A stretch of DNA of 64,000 nucleotides from Romboutsia faecis (lineage in GTDB: Bacteria; Bacillota; Clostridia; Peptostreptococcales; Peptostreptococcaceae): the NCBI RefSeq assembly GCF_014323405.1, contig NZ_JACRWE010000001.1, positions 620,001 to 684,000 of the forward strand. The letters run 5' to 3'. Shown piece after piece: positions 1-9,354 of this stretch. The number at the start of each line of letters is the position of its first letter. The stretch's first letter is position 1. The notes beneath the pieces were generated by a model, which saw only the letters and a list, made by a program, of their open reading frames with translations, ran no database searches and had not been told where the DNA came from. Position numbers and translations under genes: made by a program.

Positions 1-78
1 TATAAATATCGGAAATCGTTTACTTGGTTTATAATGGTAATAAAATATAATAATATTCACTTTTTACTTTTTTAATTT

Positions 79-85
79 GGAGGAG
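79..85 (+). promoter_or_regulatory. Ribosome binding site fixing the AraC gene start
   Basis: The GGAGGAG sequence lies nine bases before the ATG at 93. An in-frame TTG at 87 falls inside the normal spacer and is too close to serve as the start. Confidence 0.75.
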
Positions 86-92
86 ATTGTTT

Positions 93-947
93 ATGAAATT
101 TTTCGAATACAAAGAAGATAAACAACATGGTACTTTTGATTTTCCTATAGAATTCTATCACGTTACACCAGAACATCCCCGATATAATATGCCATATCAC
201 TGGCATACTGAATACGAAATAGTACGAATTTTAGAAGGTGAATTTTCATTAATAATAGATGATAAAAAAATCTTAGCTCATAAAGGAGATATTATCTTCA
301 TACAAGATGGCTTTTTTCATGGCGGTGTACCTAATAACTGCATATATGAATGTATTGTATTTGATATGAAGCTATTACTTAAAGAAAATCATATTTGTAC
401 AAAACAAATTCAAGACATTATCAATCAAAAAAAGGTAATTAAACATAAACTTCCTAATAATATTAATGATCTTAAAATTTGTTGTAATCATTTATTTGAG
501 TCTATGAAATCTAAAAATATTGGACATGAATTTGTAACTCAAGGTTCTCTATATCATTTACTAGGGATTATATTATCAAATGAATTATATGAAAATAGAA
601 AAAGGATTACTAAAAAGAGCCAAGAAAGACTTTTGCAATTTAAAAATGTTATTTCATTAATCGAAAGTGAGTATTCTAACACTCTTTCTCTCGATGATTT
701 AGCAAAAGCTTGTTGCATGACGCCAAAATACTTTTGCCGTTTTTTCTTTGAGATGACTAATAAAACACCCATTGAATACCTAAATTATTATAGAATAGAA
801 AGCGCATGTGAACAGCTTTTGACTACCGACTCTCCTATAACTGAAATAGCTTTAAATTGTGGATTTAATGATGTAAGTTATTTTATCAAAACCTTTAAAA
901 AACATAAAGGAATTACTCCTAAGCAATATTTAAAAGCTTCACTATAA
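93..947 (+). CDS. AraC-family transcriptional regulator with N-terminal cupin
   Basis: A 284-residue cytoplasmic regulator. Residues about 20-95 look like the AraC-type cupin sensor, with HWHTEYE and a later HKGDI turn. Residues about 180-282 hold the two helix-turn-helix units of the AraC/XylS DNA-binding domain, ending in the usual ITPKQYL signature. It is the only plus-strand gene at this end and converges on fucO, from which it is separated by a terminator, so it may control fucO or a gene to the left of the window. The cupin usually binds a sugar or other small ligand. The ligand here is unknown. Confidence 0.85.
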   Translation: MKFFEYKEDKQHGTFDFPIEFYHVTPEHPRYNMPYHWHTEYEIVRILEGEFSLIIDDKKILAHKGDIIFIQDGFFHGGVPNNCIYECIVFDMKLLLKENHICTKQIQDIINQKKVIKHKLPNNINDLKICCNHLFESMKSKNIGHEFVTQGSLYHLLGIILSNELYENRKRITKKSQERLLQFKNVISLIESEYSNTLSLDDLAKACCMTPKYFCRFFFEMTNKTPIEYLNYYRIESACEQLLTTDSPITEIALNCGFNDVSYFIKTFKKHKGITPKQYLKASL

Positions 948-965
948 AATTTATCATAAAAAAAG

Positions 966-1003
966 AAAGCGTAATTCAAATAAATATATTTGAACTACGC
1001 TTT
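966..1003. terminator. Bidirectional terminator between AraC gene and fucO
   Basis: Arms of 17 bases at 966-982 and 987-1003 pair with one mismatch around a four-base loop. A T-rich tract follows on the plus side and an A-rich tract precedes it, so it can serve both converging genes. Confidence 0.8.
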
Positions 1004-1007
1004 TGTT

Positions 1008-2183
1008 TTATCCATTAACAGATATATTTTTTACCAATACTAAAGACTTATATAATTCTACTATGTCTTCTACTGATGTTTCTTTTGGATTACCTGGTCT
1101 ACATGCATCTGCATATGCAGATTCTGCTAAAAATTGAATATCTTCAACTTTAACTATTTCGCTTAAATCTGATGGTATACCTACATCACTAGAAAGCTTC
1201 TTCACTGCATCAACTGCAGCTTTTCTATATTCTTCAACACTCATATTTTCTACACCTTCAACCCCCATAGCCGCTGCTATATGCTTGTATTTATCACCCG
1301 TAGCTTCTGCATTGTATTCCATAACAGTTGGAAGTATTATTGCATTTGCTACACCATGAGGAGTATCATATAATGCACCTAAAGGATGAGCCATAGAATG
1401 AACAATACCAAGACCTACATTAGAGAATCCCATTCCAGCAATGTATTGACCTAAAGCCATTCCTTCTCTACCTTCTTTAGTGTTCTCAACAGCTCCTCTT
1501 AAACTTTTAGAAATTAATTCAATAGCTTTTATGTGGAACATATCTGTCATTTCCCAAGCTGCTCCTGTTATAAAACCTTCTATTGCATGAGTTAAAGCAT
1601 CCATACCTGTTGCCGCAGTAAGCCCTTTTGGCATACTTGACATCATATCTGGATCTACTATTGATACAACTGGTATATCATGTGTATCTACACATACAAA
1701 CTTTCTATTCTTTTCAACATCCGTTATAACATAATTTATAGTTACTTCTGCTGCAGTACCTGCAGTTGTTGGTACAGCTATTATTGGTACACATTTATTT
1801 TTAGTAGGAGCTACCCCCTCTAAACTTCTAACATCTTCGAACTCTGGATTGTTTATTATTATTCCAACTGCTTTTGCTGTATCCATAGAAGAACCGCCAC
1901 CAATTGCAATTATATAATCCGCACCAGAAGCTTTATATGCTGATACCCCTGATTGAACATTTTCAATTGTTGGGTTTGGTTTTATATTAGAATAAACTTC
2001 ATATTCAAGGCCTGCTTCATCTAATATAGTAGTAACTTTTCCTGTTACTCCAAATTTAATTAAATCTGGATCAGAACATAGAAACGCTCTCTTTAATCCT
2101 CTACCTTTTACCTCTGTTACTATTTCCTTTATTGCCCCTGAACCATGATAAGAAGTTTCATTTAACACTATCCTATTCGCCAT
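1008..2183 (-). CDS. fucO: Lactaldehyde reductase / 1,2-propanediol oxidoreductase, iron-dependent group III alcohol dehydrogenase
   Basis: A 391-residue iron-dependent alcohol dehydrogenase that interconverts lactaldehyde and 1,2-propanediol with NAD(H). It follows the E. coli FucO sequence closely over its whole length, including the N-terminal MANR-LNET, PTTAGTAAEVTINYVITD and GMGFSNVGLG blocks. The nucleotide-binding loop GGGSSMDTAKA is near residue 95. Iron ligands expected from the family are D195, H199, H262 and H276, all present. A GGGG ribosome site precedes the ATG. No fucose or rhamnose catabolic genes lie nearby, so the physiological aldehyde is not settled. It may serve methylpentose fermentation elsewhere in the genome. 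Confidence 0.85.
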   Translation of the reverse strand: MANRIVLNETSYHGSGAIKEIVTEVKGRGLKRAFLCSDPDLIKFGVTGKVTTILDEAGLEYEVYSNIKPNPTIENVQSGVSAYKASGADYIIAIGGGSSMDTAKAVGIIINNPEFEDVRSLEGVAPTKNKCVPIIAVPTTAGTAAEVTINYVITDVEKNRKFVCVDTHDIPVVSIVDPDMMSSMPKGLTAATGMDALTHAIEGFITGAAWEMTDMFHIKAIELISKSLRGAVENTKEGREGMALGQYIAGMGFSNVGLGIVHSMAHPLGALYDTPHGVANAIILPTVMEYNAEATGDKYKHIAAAMGVEGVENMSVEEYRKAAVDAVKKLSSDVGIPSDLSEIVKVEDIQFLAESAYADACRPGNPKETSVEDIVELYKSLVLVKNISVNG

Positions 2184-2322
2184 ATTTAATTCCCCTTTTG
2201 TTTATAAATTATTTTTATACTTTAATTCTACTTTCTTATATTTACTATTACTATTAATATAATGGCATAAAATATGACTATATTCACTTTTTTTAATTTT
2301 ACTATTTTTATAATATAAAAAA

Positions 2323-2339
2323 GCAGGTCTAAAACCTGC
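2323..2339 (-). terminator. Terminator after the HesB-like gene
   Basis: A GCAGGT/ACCTGC hairpin with a five-base loop is followed on the minus strand by a run of six T. It sits directly downstream of the stop at 2343. Confidence 0.8.
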
Positions 2340-2342
2340 ATT

Positions 2343-2645
2343 TTAATAATAGAAACAAAAATCTGCTTCTACACTAAATTGATTACGACTTAAAAGTCCT
2401 CCATAAGATATTGTTATATAGTTCATTTGTGAATCTAAAGCTTTATTTATAGCTATTTTATATCCGTCAACGTCATATAAGTTATCATTTTCATTATAAT
2501 CATCTAACTCTAAATCTATCTTTGCATCACTTGTCATAGTTATACATCTAGTAAGTATTCTTATACATTTCTTTTCACTATTTTCTAATAATTTATCTAA
2601 TTCTCTCTTAGCTTCAGCCGTTATAAGTATGTTCATTTCTTCCAT
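2343..2645 (-). CDS. Small HesB/IscA-fold-like protein lacking the cluster-binding cysteine pattern
   Basis: A 100-residue protein (97 if the second ATG is used). The order MNILITAEAKRELDKLL, a central acidic strand, 'DVDGYKIAINKAL' and a final strand ending FSVEADFCFYY matches the HesB/IscA-like fold. True A-type carriers have one internal Cys and a C-terminal CGCG-type pair. This protein has cysteines at about 27, 34 and 97 only, with no C-x-C end, so a cluster-carrier role is doubtful. It sits alone between fucO and the LxxG-repeat gene and has its own terminator. Function unknown. Confidence 0.6.
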   Translation of the reverse strand: MEEMNILITAEAKRELDKLLENSEKKCIRILTRCITMTSDAKIDLELDDYNENDNLYDVDGYKIAINKALDSQMNYITISYGGLLSRNQFSVEADFCFYY

Positions 2646-2722
2646 ATTGATGTGTCTCTCCTTAAACTGTAATTTATATTTTATATTTTACCCTATAACA
2701 TTTATCTATAACAATATTAATC

Positions 2723-5287
2723 TTATTTAAGTATACTTTTAATCCAATTCATAAATCCACCATTATTTTTTTCTTCTGTATTTACTTTTTCTTTTTGATT
2801 TGCTGAATTAGATGTTTCATCTGAAGAATTATCATCTACTTTCATAATGAACTTTACATTCCCCTCCATATTTTCAGTTATTCCACCATAGTTATCGTAA
2901 TCATTAGATATTTCAATTATTTTATCAGTAGCTTCTAATATACCATCCATCTCACTTAATTTTTCATTTCCTAAATCATATAATTTATCTAAGCCTTCTG
3001 TTTTTAATTTTTTAGTACCTGTATATAGCTCTTTAGCCCCACTATTTAAATCTTCTGTACCTTTTAAAATTTTAGTTGAATTAGTACTAAGTTCTGTTGT
3101 TCCTTTTTTTAGCTGTGTTGATACTTTAGCTAATTGAGTTGCACCTGTATTTAGTTGCATTGTACCATATAATAATGCCCCACTTCCATTATATATGGTA
3201 TCTGTTGCACTTTTTAATTTAGTAGCATTTTCACTAAGCTGATATGCTCCTCCTTTTAACGCGCTACTTGCTTTTGATAATTCACTAGTTCCTTTATCTA
3301 CTTTATTTGCCCCTTCTAATAAAGAGCTGCTTCCAGTATATATAGTATCTGTTGCACTTTTTAATTTAGTAGCATTATCGTTAAGCTGAGATGTACCTTT
3401 CTTTAATTCGTTACTTCCTTTTGATAATTCACTTACTCCTGCATCTAGTTTATTTACACCTTGTGACAATGCAGTGCTTCTACTATAAATAGTATCTGTT
3501 GCATTTTTTATTTTACTAGCATTTGAATCTAAATCACTTCCTGCACTTGAAATCTTAGCTAAACTATCATAAAAAGAACTTGAGCCTGAACTGAGATTAC
3601 TAAGTCCACTATTTAATGTTGCTGCTCCTTTATATGCATCATTAATCTTTGAACTTAATGTGTTTAAACCTTGTTGTTGAGATGATGATATTCCTTTCAA
3701 TTCTTTACTTATTCCTAATAATTGATTTTTTAAATTTTCATCTTCAATGCTTGCTGCAACACTTGTAATGTTATCAGCTAGACCTGATGCATTTTTAGCA
3801 GAATCTATTAAATCATTTATTCCTCCACTACCTTGACTTAATCCATTTACCAAGTCTTTAGATCCACTATATGCTGAGTTTATTCCACTATTTATTTCTG
3901 AATATTTGTTATATATTTGTGATACATTGCCAACATATGTAGCTATCCCTTGTGATAACTTACCTTGTGATGAACTTAATTCTGATAATCCATTATTTAA
4001 ATCACTTGCTCCCTTAGTTAACTCTGGCGTAGAACTACTCAATTGATTCACACCTACATTTAATTTTTCCGCTCCACTATCTATACTTTGTACTCCTTGT
4101 GAAAATTGATCTTGTGAAGTACTTAGTTGAGATAATCCATTATTCAAGTCACTTGTACCTTTACTAAGTGCTGGTGTAGAGTTACTTAATTGACTTATAC
4201 CTTCATCTAACTTACTAGCTCCGCTATCCAAACTTTTTGCTCCTTGAGAAAACTGACCTTGAGCTATACTTAATTGAGATAATCCACTATTTATATCTTT
4301 TGCACCTTTAGTTAATGCAGATGTTGAATTATTTAACTTACTCACACCACTATTTAAATTACTAGCCCCATCATCTAAACTTTTCACACCTGAATTAAAT
4401 AACTTATAGTTTTGATTTAATTCAGAAGTTCCTTCAGATAACTTCTCTGCCCCAGCCAATAAGTCTTCTCCACCTTTTTGTAAATCACCTAAAGAATCTT
4501 TTAAATCACTAACAGAACTAGTTTCATCCAACTTATCAAGGTCAAATGTATTAGGAGAAACTACGGCTAATATACTAGGCATTTCAAAATTTGTTGCTTC
4601 AGCTTCAATAACTAACTTTTCTTCTAATCCTATTACTTTATTTAAATCATTGCTTAGTTTTAACGAATTCTTAAGACCTGGTACAGAAACAAACGTTATA
4701 GAGCAGCTTTTCCCTTCATCTAATATAGTACCGCTACTTGCATTTATATCCTTAAAATTGTCCCTAGGCATAAGAATTTCAACTGCTGTTAAAAATGGTA
4801 CATATACAGTTCTATTTTCTCCGTTTATTTCGACGCTTCTTGCTTCATTATTTTTTAAGGATATTGTTATCTTTAATTTACCTGATTTATTTTTAATTTC
4901 ACTTGGTTCTACTGTTTTTCCATTTAGTTCATACTTTATTTTTAAATCCACAGGCAAACTTTTATTACTTTCTCCACTATAATATAAATCATCTCCATCT
5001 ATGTCCCAGGTAATATTACTACCATTTATTTGAGGAGTTTCATTTCCTTTTAAATTCTTTATATTTTTAAGTTCACTAATATCTTTTAATTCACCTAATT
5101 TAGAATTGCTTTTTATCCATGTAGATACTATATTTTCTTTTATATTTCCTTTTTCATCTAAAATAGAATATACTGTTTCATCCTTTTTTATATCACTATT
5201 ATCCGCAAATATTAAAGTTCCGTTACTAGCAAATATAGCCGCTGTTATTAGTGTTGCTGATTTCATTTTTATATTTTTATTGTTCAT
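2723..5287 (-). CDS. Secreted LxxG heptad-repeat protein of the MmpL operon
   Basis: An 854-residue exported protein with an N-terminal signal-type segment (residues about 8-28) ending near TLIFADN. Residues about 30-260 form a beta-rich domain. From about 275 to 810 the chain is almost entirely xxxLxxG-type heptads (TIGR03057-like), interrupted near 490-560. Two kinds of 49-residue super-repeat, seven heptads each, are visible. No C-terminal membrane helix or sortase motif was found; the tail ends in a short amphipathic stretch. It lies 39 bases downstream of the MmpL gene and is probably cotranscribed. Similar heptads occur in YhgE/Pip-type proteins. I infer an extracytoplasmic rod or tether working with the exporter. 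Confidence 0.7.
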   Translation of the reverse strand: MNNKNIKMKSATLITAAIFASNGTLIFADNSDIKKDETVYSILDEKGNIKENIVSTWIKSNSKLGELKDISELKNIKNLKGNETPQINGSNITWDIDGDDLYYSGESNKSLPVDLKIKYELNGKTVEPSEIKNKSGKLKITISLKNNEARSVEINGENRTVYVPFLTAVEILMPRDNFKDINASSGTILDEGKSCSITFVSVPGLKNSLKLSNDLNKVIGLEEKLVIEAEATNFEMPSILAVVSPNTFDLDKLDETSSVSDLKDSLGDLQKGGEDLLAGAEKLSEGTSELNQNYKLFNSGVKSLDDGASNLNSGVSKLNNSTSALTKGAKDINSGLSQLSIAQGQFSQGAKSLDSGASKLDEGISQLSNSTPALSKGTSDLNNGLSQLSTSQDQFSQGVQSIDSGAEKLNVGVNQLSSSTPELTKGASDLNNGLSELSSSQGKLSQGIATYVGNVSQIYNKYSEINSGINSAYSGSKDLVNGLSQGSGGINDLIDSAKNASGLADNITSVAASIEDENLKNQLLGISKELKGISSSQQQGLNTLSSKINDAYKGAATLNSGLSNLSSGSSSFYDSLAKISSAGSDLDSNASKIKNATDTIYSRSTALSQGVNKLDAGVSELSKGSNELKKGTSQLNDNATKLKSATDTIYTGSSSLLEGANKVDKGTSELSKASSALKGGAYQLSENATKLKSATDTIYNGSGALLYGTMQLNTGATQLAKVSTQLKKGTTELSTNSTKILKGTEDLNSGAKELYTGTKKLKTEGLDKLYDLGNEKLSEMDGILEATDKIIEISNDYDNYGGITENMEGNVKFIMKVDDNSSDETSNSANQKEKVNTEEKNNGGFMNWIKSILK
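3190..3530 (-). repeat. Tandem 147-bp coding repeat inside the LxxG gene
   Basis: The block beginning TCTGTTGCA recurs at 3201, 3348 and 3495, an exact 147-bp period equal to 49 codons. Each copy encodes a version of NATKLKSATDTIY followed by LxxG heptads. A second repeat family lies at about 3960-4320. Confidence 0.8.
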
Positions 5288-5326
5288 TTTTAATCCCTCC
5301 TAAAATTCTCTAATCTTAAAAATTAT

Positions 5327-7417
5327 TTATCCTTCAACCTCAAATACATCTTTATTATCTATAAATCCCTTACTAGTTTTTAAAATTATTTTTTCACATA
5401 TTAAAAGTATCGCTGGTAAAATGAATAATATCATAAGCATACTAATTATAGCTCCTCTAGACATTAGACTACATAACGAACCTATCATTTCTAACTTAGA
5501 GACTACACCAACTCCTATGGTTGCTGCAAAGAATGTTAATGCACTTGTAACTATTGATCTACCACAGCTTTTTATTGAAATTTCCATAGCTTTAAATTTA
5601 TCATTACCTTTATTTAACTCTTCTCTAAATCTTGAAGTAAGAAGAATTGCATAGTCTACAGTAGCTCCTAACTGAATAGTTCCTAAAACTATAGATGCTA
5701 TAAATGGCTCTACTGTTCCTGTATAATAAGGTATGCCTAAGTTTGCAAATATTGCGGTTTCTATACTTAATACCAGTATTACTGGCAAAGAAATCGATTT
5801 GAAAATAATTACTATTATCATAAATATAGCAATTATAGATACTGAACTTACTTTTTTAAAATCAGTATCAGCTATCTTTATTAAATCTTCTGTAAGAGGA
5901 GCTTCTCCACCCACTAAAGCATTTTTGTCATATTTATGAACAATTTTATTCATTTCTTCAAGTTGTATTGAACATTCTGGTGATGCAGCCTTATATTCTG
6001 AGTTAACCATTATCTGCTCATAACCACTTGATTTTAATTGGCTCATAATATCCTCTGGTAAGATATCTTGGTTTATACCAGGTCCTAGATATTTTTCTAT
6101 TGCTAAAACCGAGTTTACACCATCAATTTTTTCAAGTTCCTTTATAAGTGCATCTTTTTTGAATGATTCTAAACTTTCATCAACTAAGATAATATCTGTA
6201 CTATTCATGTTATAATCGTTTTTTAATTTATTAGTTGCTACTATAGAAGGTAAGTCATCTGGTAAGCTTTCATCTAAATTATAATAAACCTCTGCTTTAA
6301 TATTACCTATAAAAGCTGGGATAAATATAATTATAAATATCACTGCAAATTTTTTATAATGTCTAATTGTAAATTTTGATACTTTCTCAAATGTTGGTAA
6401 TATACTTTTATGTTTGTATTTATGAATTGACTTATCGAATGTAAGTATAAATGCAGGTAAAATAGTTACAGTGCATATGACCCCTATTAATACACCTTTT
6501 GCCATAACTAAACCTATATCTTTTCCTAAGGTTAGATCCATTACACAAAGTGCTAAAAAACCTGCTATTGTTGTTATAGAACTTCCAAATACTGAAGTTG
6601 TTGTATTTACAATAGCCTCTGCCATTGCATCTATTTTATTTTCCTTTACTTTTAATTCTTCATCATATCTATGTAGCAAGAAAATCGAATAATCCATTGT
6701 TACACCGAGTTGTAATATTGCTGTTAAAGCCTTTGTTATATATGAAATTTCTCCAAATATTATATTTGTACCAAAGTTATATATTATCGCTAATGCTATA
6801 CTTGCTATAAATATAAATGGTGTTGTATAAGACTCTAAAGTTAATGATAGTACTATTATCGTTAATACTCCTGCTATCAATACATATAACGGAGTTTCTC
6901 CATCTGCCACATCCTTTGTATCTTTAACTATCCCTGCCATCCCGCTTAAAAAAGCTTCTCTGCCTACTATTTCTCTTATTTCATCTACAGCATTCATTGT
7001 TTCCAAACTAGCTGTACCATCTTTTAACTTTAATACCATCATTGTGGATTTATCCCCACTGTATAAAAAATCAACCATATCTTTCGGCAAAATCTCTTTA
7101 GGAACAGACAGATCCATAAAGTCATCTCTCCATAGTACATCCTGTACTCCCTCTACTTTTTCTACCTTTTTCTTTAAATTGGCTACATCCTTATCTTCCA
7201 TATTTTCCACTATCAACATAGCTATAGAACCACAATCAAAATCTTCTTTTAATATTTTTTCTGCTTTAATTGTTGAACTATCGTCTGGTAAATAACTTAA
7301 TATATCATAGTTAATATCTGTCTTTATAAATCCCCACACTGATGGAATTAATAAAAATATTGCTATAAATAATATTAATTTCCTATGGCCAGCTATCTTT
7401 TTTGCTAACCTATCCAT
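5327..7417 (-). CDS. MmpL/RND-family transporter (YdfJ-like)
   Basis: A 696-residue inner-membrane transporter with the RND two-fold plan. TM1 is at about 12-30, followed by a large outer loop to about 170 and a cluster of five helices (about 175-330). The same pattern repeats with TM7 near 355, a second outer loop and five helices at about 530-680. 'GVTMDYSIFLLHRY' and 'GATVDYAILLTSRF' are the paired MMPL TM4/TM10-type segments with the conserved D-Y. The family exports lipids, lipopeptides or drugs by proton motive force. It is the first gene of a two-gene unit with the LxxG-repeat protein and has a strong promoter carrying palindromic operators. Substrate unknown. Confidence 0.85.
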   Translation of the reverse strand: MDRLAKKIAGHRKLILFIAIFLLIPSVWGFIKTDINYDILSYLPDDSSTIKAEKILKEDFDCGSIAMLIVENMEDKDVANLKKKVEKVEGVQDVLWRDDFMDLSVPKEILPKDMVDFLYSGDKSTMMVLKLKDGTASLETMNAVDEIREIVGREAFLSGMAGIVKDTKDVADGETPLYVLIAGVLTIIVLSLTLESYTTPFIFIASIALAIIYNFGTNIIFGEISYITKALTAILQLGVTMDYSIFLLHRYDEELKVKENKIDAMAEAIVNTTTSVFGSSITTIAGFLALCVMDLTLGKDIGLVMAKGVLIGVICTVTILPAFILTFDKSIHKYKHKSILPTFEKVSKFTIRHYKKFAVIFIIIFIPAFIGNIKAEVYYNLDESLPDDLPSIVATNKLKNDYNMNSTDIILVDESLESFKKDALIKELEKIDGVNSVLAIEKYLGPGINQDILPEDIMSQLKSSGYEQIMVNSEYKAASPECSIQLEEMNKIVHKYDKNALVGGEAPLTEDLIKIADTDFKKVSSVSIIAIFMIIVIIFKSISLPVILVLSIETAIFANLGIPYYTGTVEPFIASIVLGTIQLGATVDYAILLTSRFREELNKGNDKFKAMEISIKSCGRSIVTSALTFFAATIGVGVVSKLEMIGSLCSLMSRGAIISMLMILFILPAILLICEKIILKTSKGFIDNKDVFEVEG

Positions 7418-7434
7418 ATGTATCCCCCCATTTA

Positions 7435-7492
7435 TTAGGCATGCCTAAATAATTTATAAGTACATTGTAGGGCATGCCTAAATCCATGTCAA
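7435..7492 (-). promoter_or_regulatory. MmpL operon promoter with two GGCATGCC operators
   Basis: On the minus strand a TTGACA -35 (7487-7492) and TACAAT -10 (7464-7469) are separated by exactly 17 bases. TTAGGCATGCCTAA, a perfect 14-bp palindrome, lies at 7435-7448 just after the expected start site. A second copy with the same GGCATGCC core lies at 7468-7481 inside the -35/-10 spacer. The centres are 33 bp apart, about three helical turns. A repressor bound here would block RNA polymerase. The TetR protein encoded at 8613-9299 is the nearest candidate, by inference only. Confidence 0.8.
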
Positions 7493-7587
7493 TTATATTT
7501 TTCCTAAATTTAACTATAGAAAAATTTTTAAGTATATAATATTTTTTAGTACTTTAAATGATTATATACGCCGAAAATACAATAAAA

Positions 7588-7609
7588 AATGACCTAATAA
7601 TAGGTCATT
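7588..7609 (-). terminator. Terminator after the metallophosphoesterase gene
   Basis: A perfect nine-base stem AATGACCTA/TAGGTCATT with a four-base loop is followed on the minus strand by a T run. Confidence 0.8.
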
Positions 7610-7646
7610 CTCAGTATATTTTATTTTACTATTAATTATTAATAAT

Positions 7647-8522
7647 TTATGTTAACTTACTCTTTAATGTTATTTTTACAACTTCAGGCTTACAATTTAT
7701 TCTAATTAAAATCTTAGACCCTCCTAAACCTTTAGACAATACCATTTCAGAACTATCTTTCTCATATTTACCTAAATCATACTCAGGAAAGAATTCTCTA
7801 TTTGGAGATAAAAGACCTCCTAAAAATGGAAGTCTAATAATCCCTCCATGTACATGACCTGCTAAAACTAAGTCAGCTCCCCAATCTACATATCGGTCAA
7901 AGTAAAAAGGAGTATGAGAAAGAAGTATATTATACTCACTCTTGCAAACATTACCTAATTTATCTTTAATAAAATCTTCTTCTAAATCACTTTTTTCATT
8001 TTTATTGAACAGATATTTATAATATCTTAAAGGTATAACAATTCCATATAAGTTTATACTTGATTTACCTTTTTTAATTTTTATAGATTCATTATCTAAA
8101 TTTATGATTTTCTTACTATACAATTGACTAAAATAATTTTCATATTTTTCTTTATACTTTTTAAGTAATGCTTTTTCCTCATGATTTCCAATTATATGAT
8201 ATATTTTATATTTTTTTGATAACTCATCAATTAATTTCAAAGCAACTTCAAAATTACTTTTTCCTCCATCTACTAAGTCACCTGTAATCACGACAATATC
8301 AGGATTTAAATCATCTACCACCTTTAATAATTTATAATTATCCTTCCCAAATTCAGCATTATGTAAGTCACTAATTTGTACTATACTAAAATCATCAAAT
8401 TCCTTTGGTATTTTATGATTTTCAATTATATATTCCACTTTTTCTAAAGATTTCATTTGAGATTTATAAAAAGTATATCCTCCTAATAGAATAGTACTTC
8501 CTATTAGTAAATTTCCTATCAT
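7647..8522 (-). CDS. Membrane-anchored metallophosphoesterase (YkuE/YaeI-like)
   Basis: A 291-residue calcineurin-type phosphoesterase with one N-terminal membrane segment (about 2-20) that should place the catalytic domain at the membrane. All two-metal motifs are present in order: D52-x-H54 in ISDLHN, GD-x-x-D at 81-85, GNH at 112-114, a LLSHTP histidine and GHVHGG. Relatives hydrolyse lipid or UDP-linked phosphates in the envelope. The substrate here is unknown. It follows the TetR gene by 90 bases on the same strand and ends in its own terminator, so it may be read with the regulator. Confidence 0.8.
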   Translation of the reverse strand: MIGNLLIGSTILLGGYTFYKSQMKSLEKVEYIIENHKIPKEFDDFSIVQISDLHNAEFGKDNYKLLKVVDDLNPDIVVITGDLVDGGKSNFEVALKLIDELSKKYKIYHIIGNHEEKALLKKYKEKYENYFSQLYSKKIINLDNESIKIKKGKSSINLYGIVIPLRYYKYLFNKNEKSDLEEDFIKDKLGNVCKSEYNILLSHTPFYFDRYVDWGADLVLAGHVHGGIIRLPFLGGLLSPNREFFPEYDLGKYEKDSSEMVLSKGLGGSKILIRINCKPEVVKITLKSKLT

Positions 8523-8612
8523 TTAATTTAACCTCTTTCTTTAACAGAATGGCCTTAAGCTCTCATTAAAATATTATTCTATACTATACTTAAATTTAAT
8601 TTTTCATACAAT

Positions 8613-9299
8613 TTAACTAAAGAAAGTGCTGATTTCTTCTATTGTTTTTATATCTTTTATATCTATTTTATTCACTATTTCCATAGTCTCATCTATAATT
8701 TTATTTATGCTATCTGAATCTATATTAAGTAATAATAATCTAGTTGTAATAATGCTTTTTATTATTTCTTCTAAAGTTAAATCTATGCTTTTTTCATAAT
8801 ATCTATTCAATAATTCACTTTCACCAGCACATCCTATAGTTACACTTAGATATATATCCCTTTCACTAAAATCATATTCACTTTCTTTCACCTTTTCATC
8901 AAATAAATCAATTAATATATCTACATACTCTTTTCTTATAATATCTACCTTTGATGCTTCTATATATATCCTAAATAAAGCATCTGAATTTACTATTATA
9001 TTTGTATATAAATACTGGCTAACTGCATAACTGACTAAAGTACTACTACCTAAGGTATGGTTATCGATTATATATTTATAGATTTTTTCTAGAAAGCTTT
9101 TATATATCTGGAGAAGTATATTTTCTTTCTTTTTAAAATAATAATATAAATGCCCTCTGCCTAAACCTGATTCTTCTGCAATTCTTCTTATTGTTGTTTT
9201 GTTGTACCCTTGTGTTATAAATAATTTTGACGATTTAGCTATTATCCTCTTTTTTATATCCCCAATATCTTCTATTTCTGCTAAACTTCTTAAGTCCAT
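8613..9299 (-). CDS. TetR-family transcriptional regulator
   Basis: A 228-residue regulator. The TetR helix-turn-helix is at about residues 15-62, with 'TIRRIAEESGLGRGHLYYYF' as the recognition unit. The rest is a helical ligand domain that I cannot assign. The start ATG has an AAAGGGA site. It lies upstream of the phosphoesterase and the MmpL/LxxG pair. MmpL-type exporters are commonly governed by an adjacent TetR repressor, so it is the best candidate for the palindromes at 7435-7481, although no copy of that palindrome is seen before its own gene. Confidence 0.8.
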   Translation of the reverse strand: MDLRSLAEIEDIGDIKKRIIAKSSKLFITQGYNKTTIRRIAEESGLGRGHLYYYFKKKENILLQIYKSFLEKIYKYIIDNHTLGSSTLVSYAVSQYLYTNIIVNSDALFRIYIEASKVDIIRKEYVDILIDLFDEKVKESEYDFSERDIYLSVTIGCAGESELLNRYYEKSIDLTLEEIIKSIITTRLLLLNIDSDSINKIIDETMEIVNKIDIKDIKTIEEISTFFS

Positions 9300-9354
9300 A
9301 ATATCATCCCTTTGATTAAAATTTTATTATTTAATACTTTTATAATACTATAAA

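Noticed and set aside
3190..4320. Regular repeats suggesting CRISPR or satellite DNA
   Set aside because: The 147-bp period keeps the reading frame and encodes LxxG heptads; there are no short identical repeats with unique spacers.
7435..7481. Fur box at the MmpL promoter
   Set aside because: The GC-cored GGCATGCC palindrome does not resemble the GATAATGAT-type Fur repeats seen clearly at 17037-17094 in the same window.
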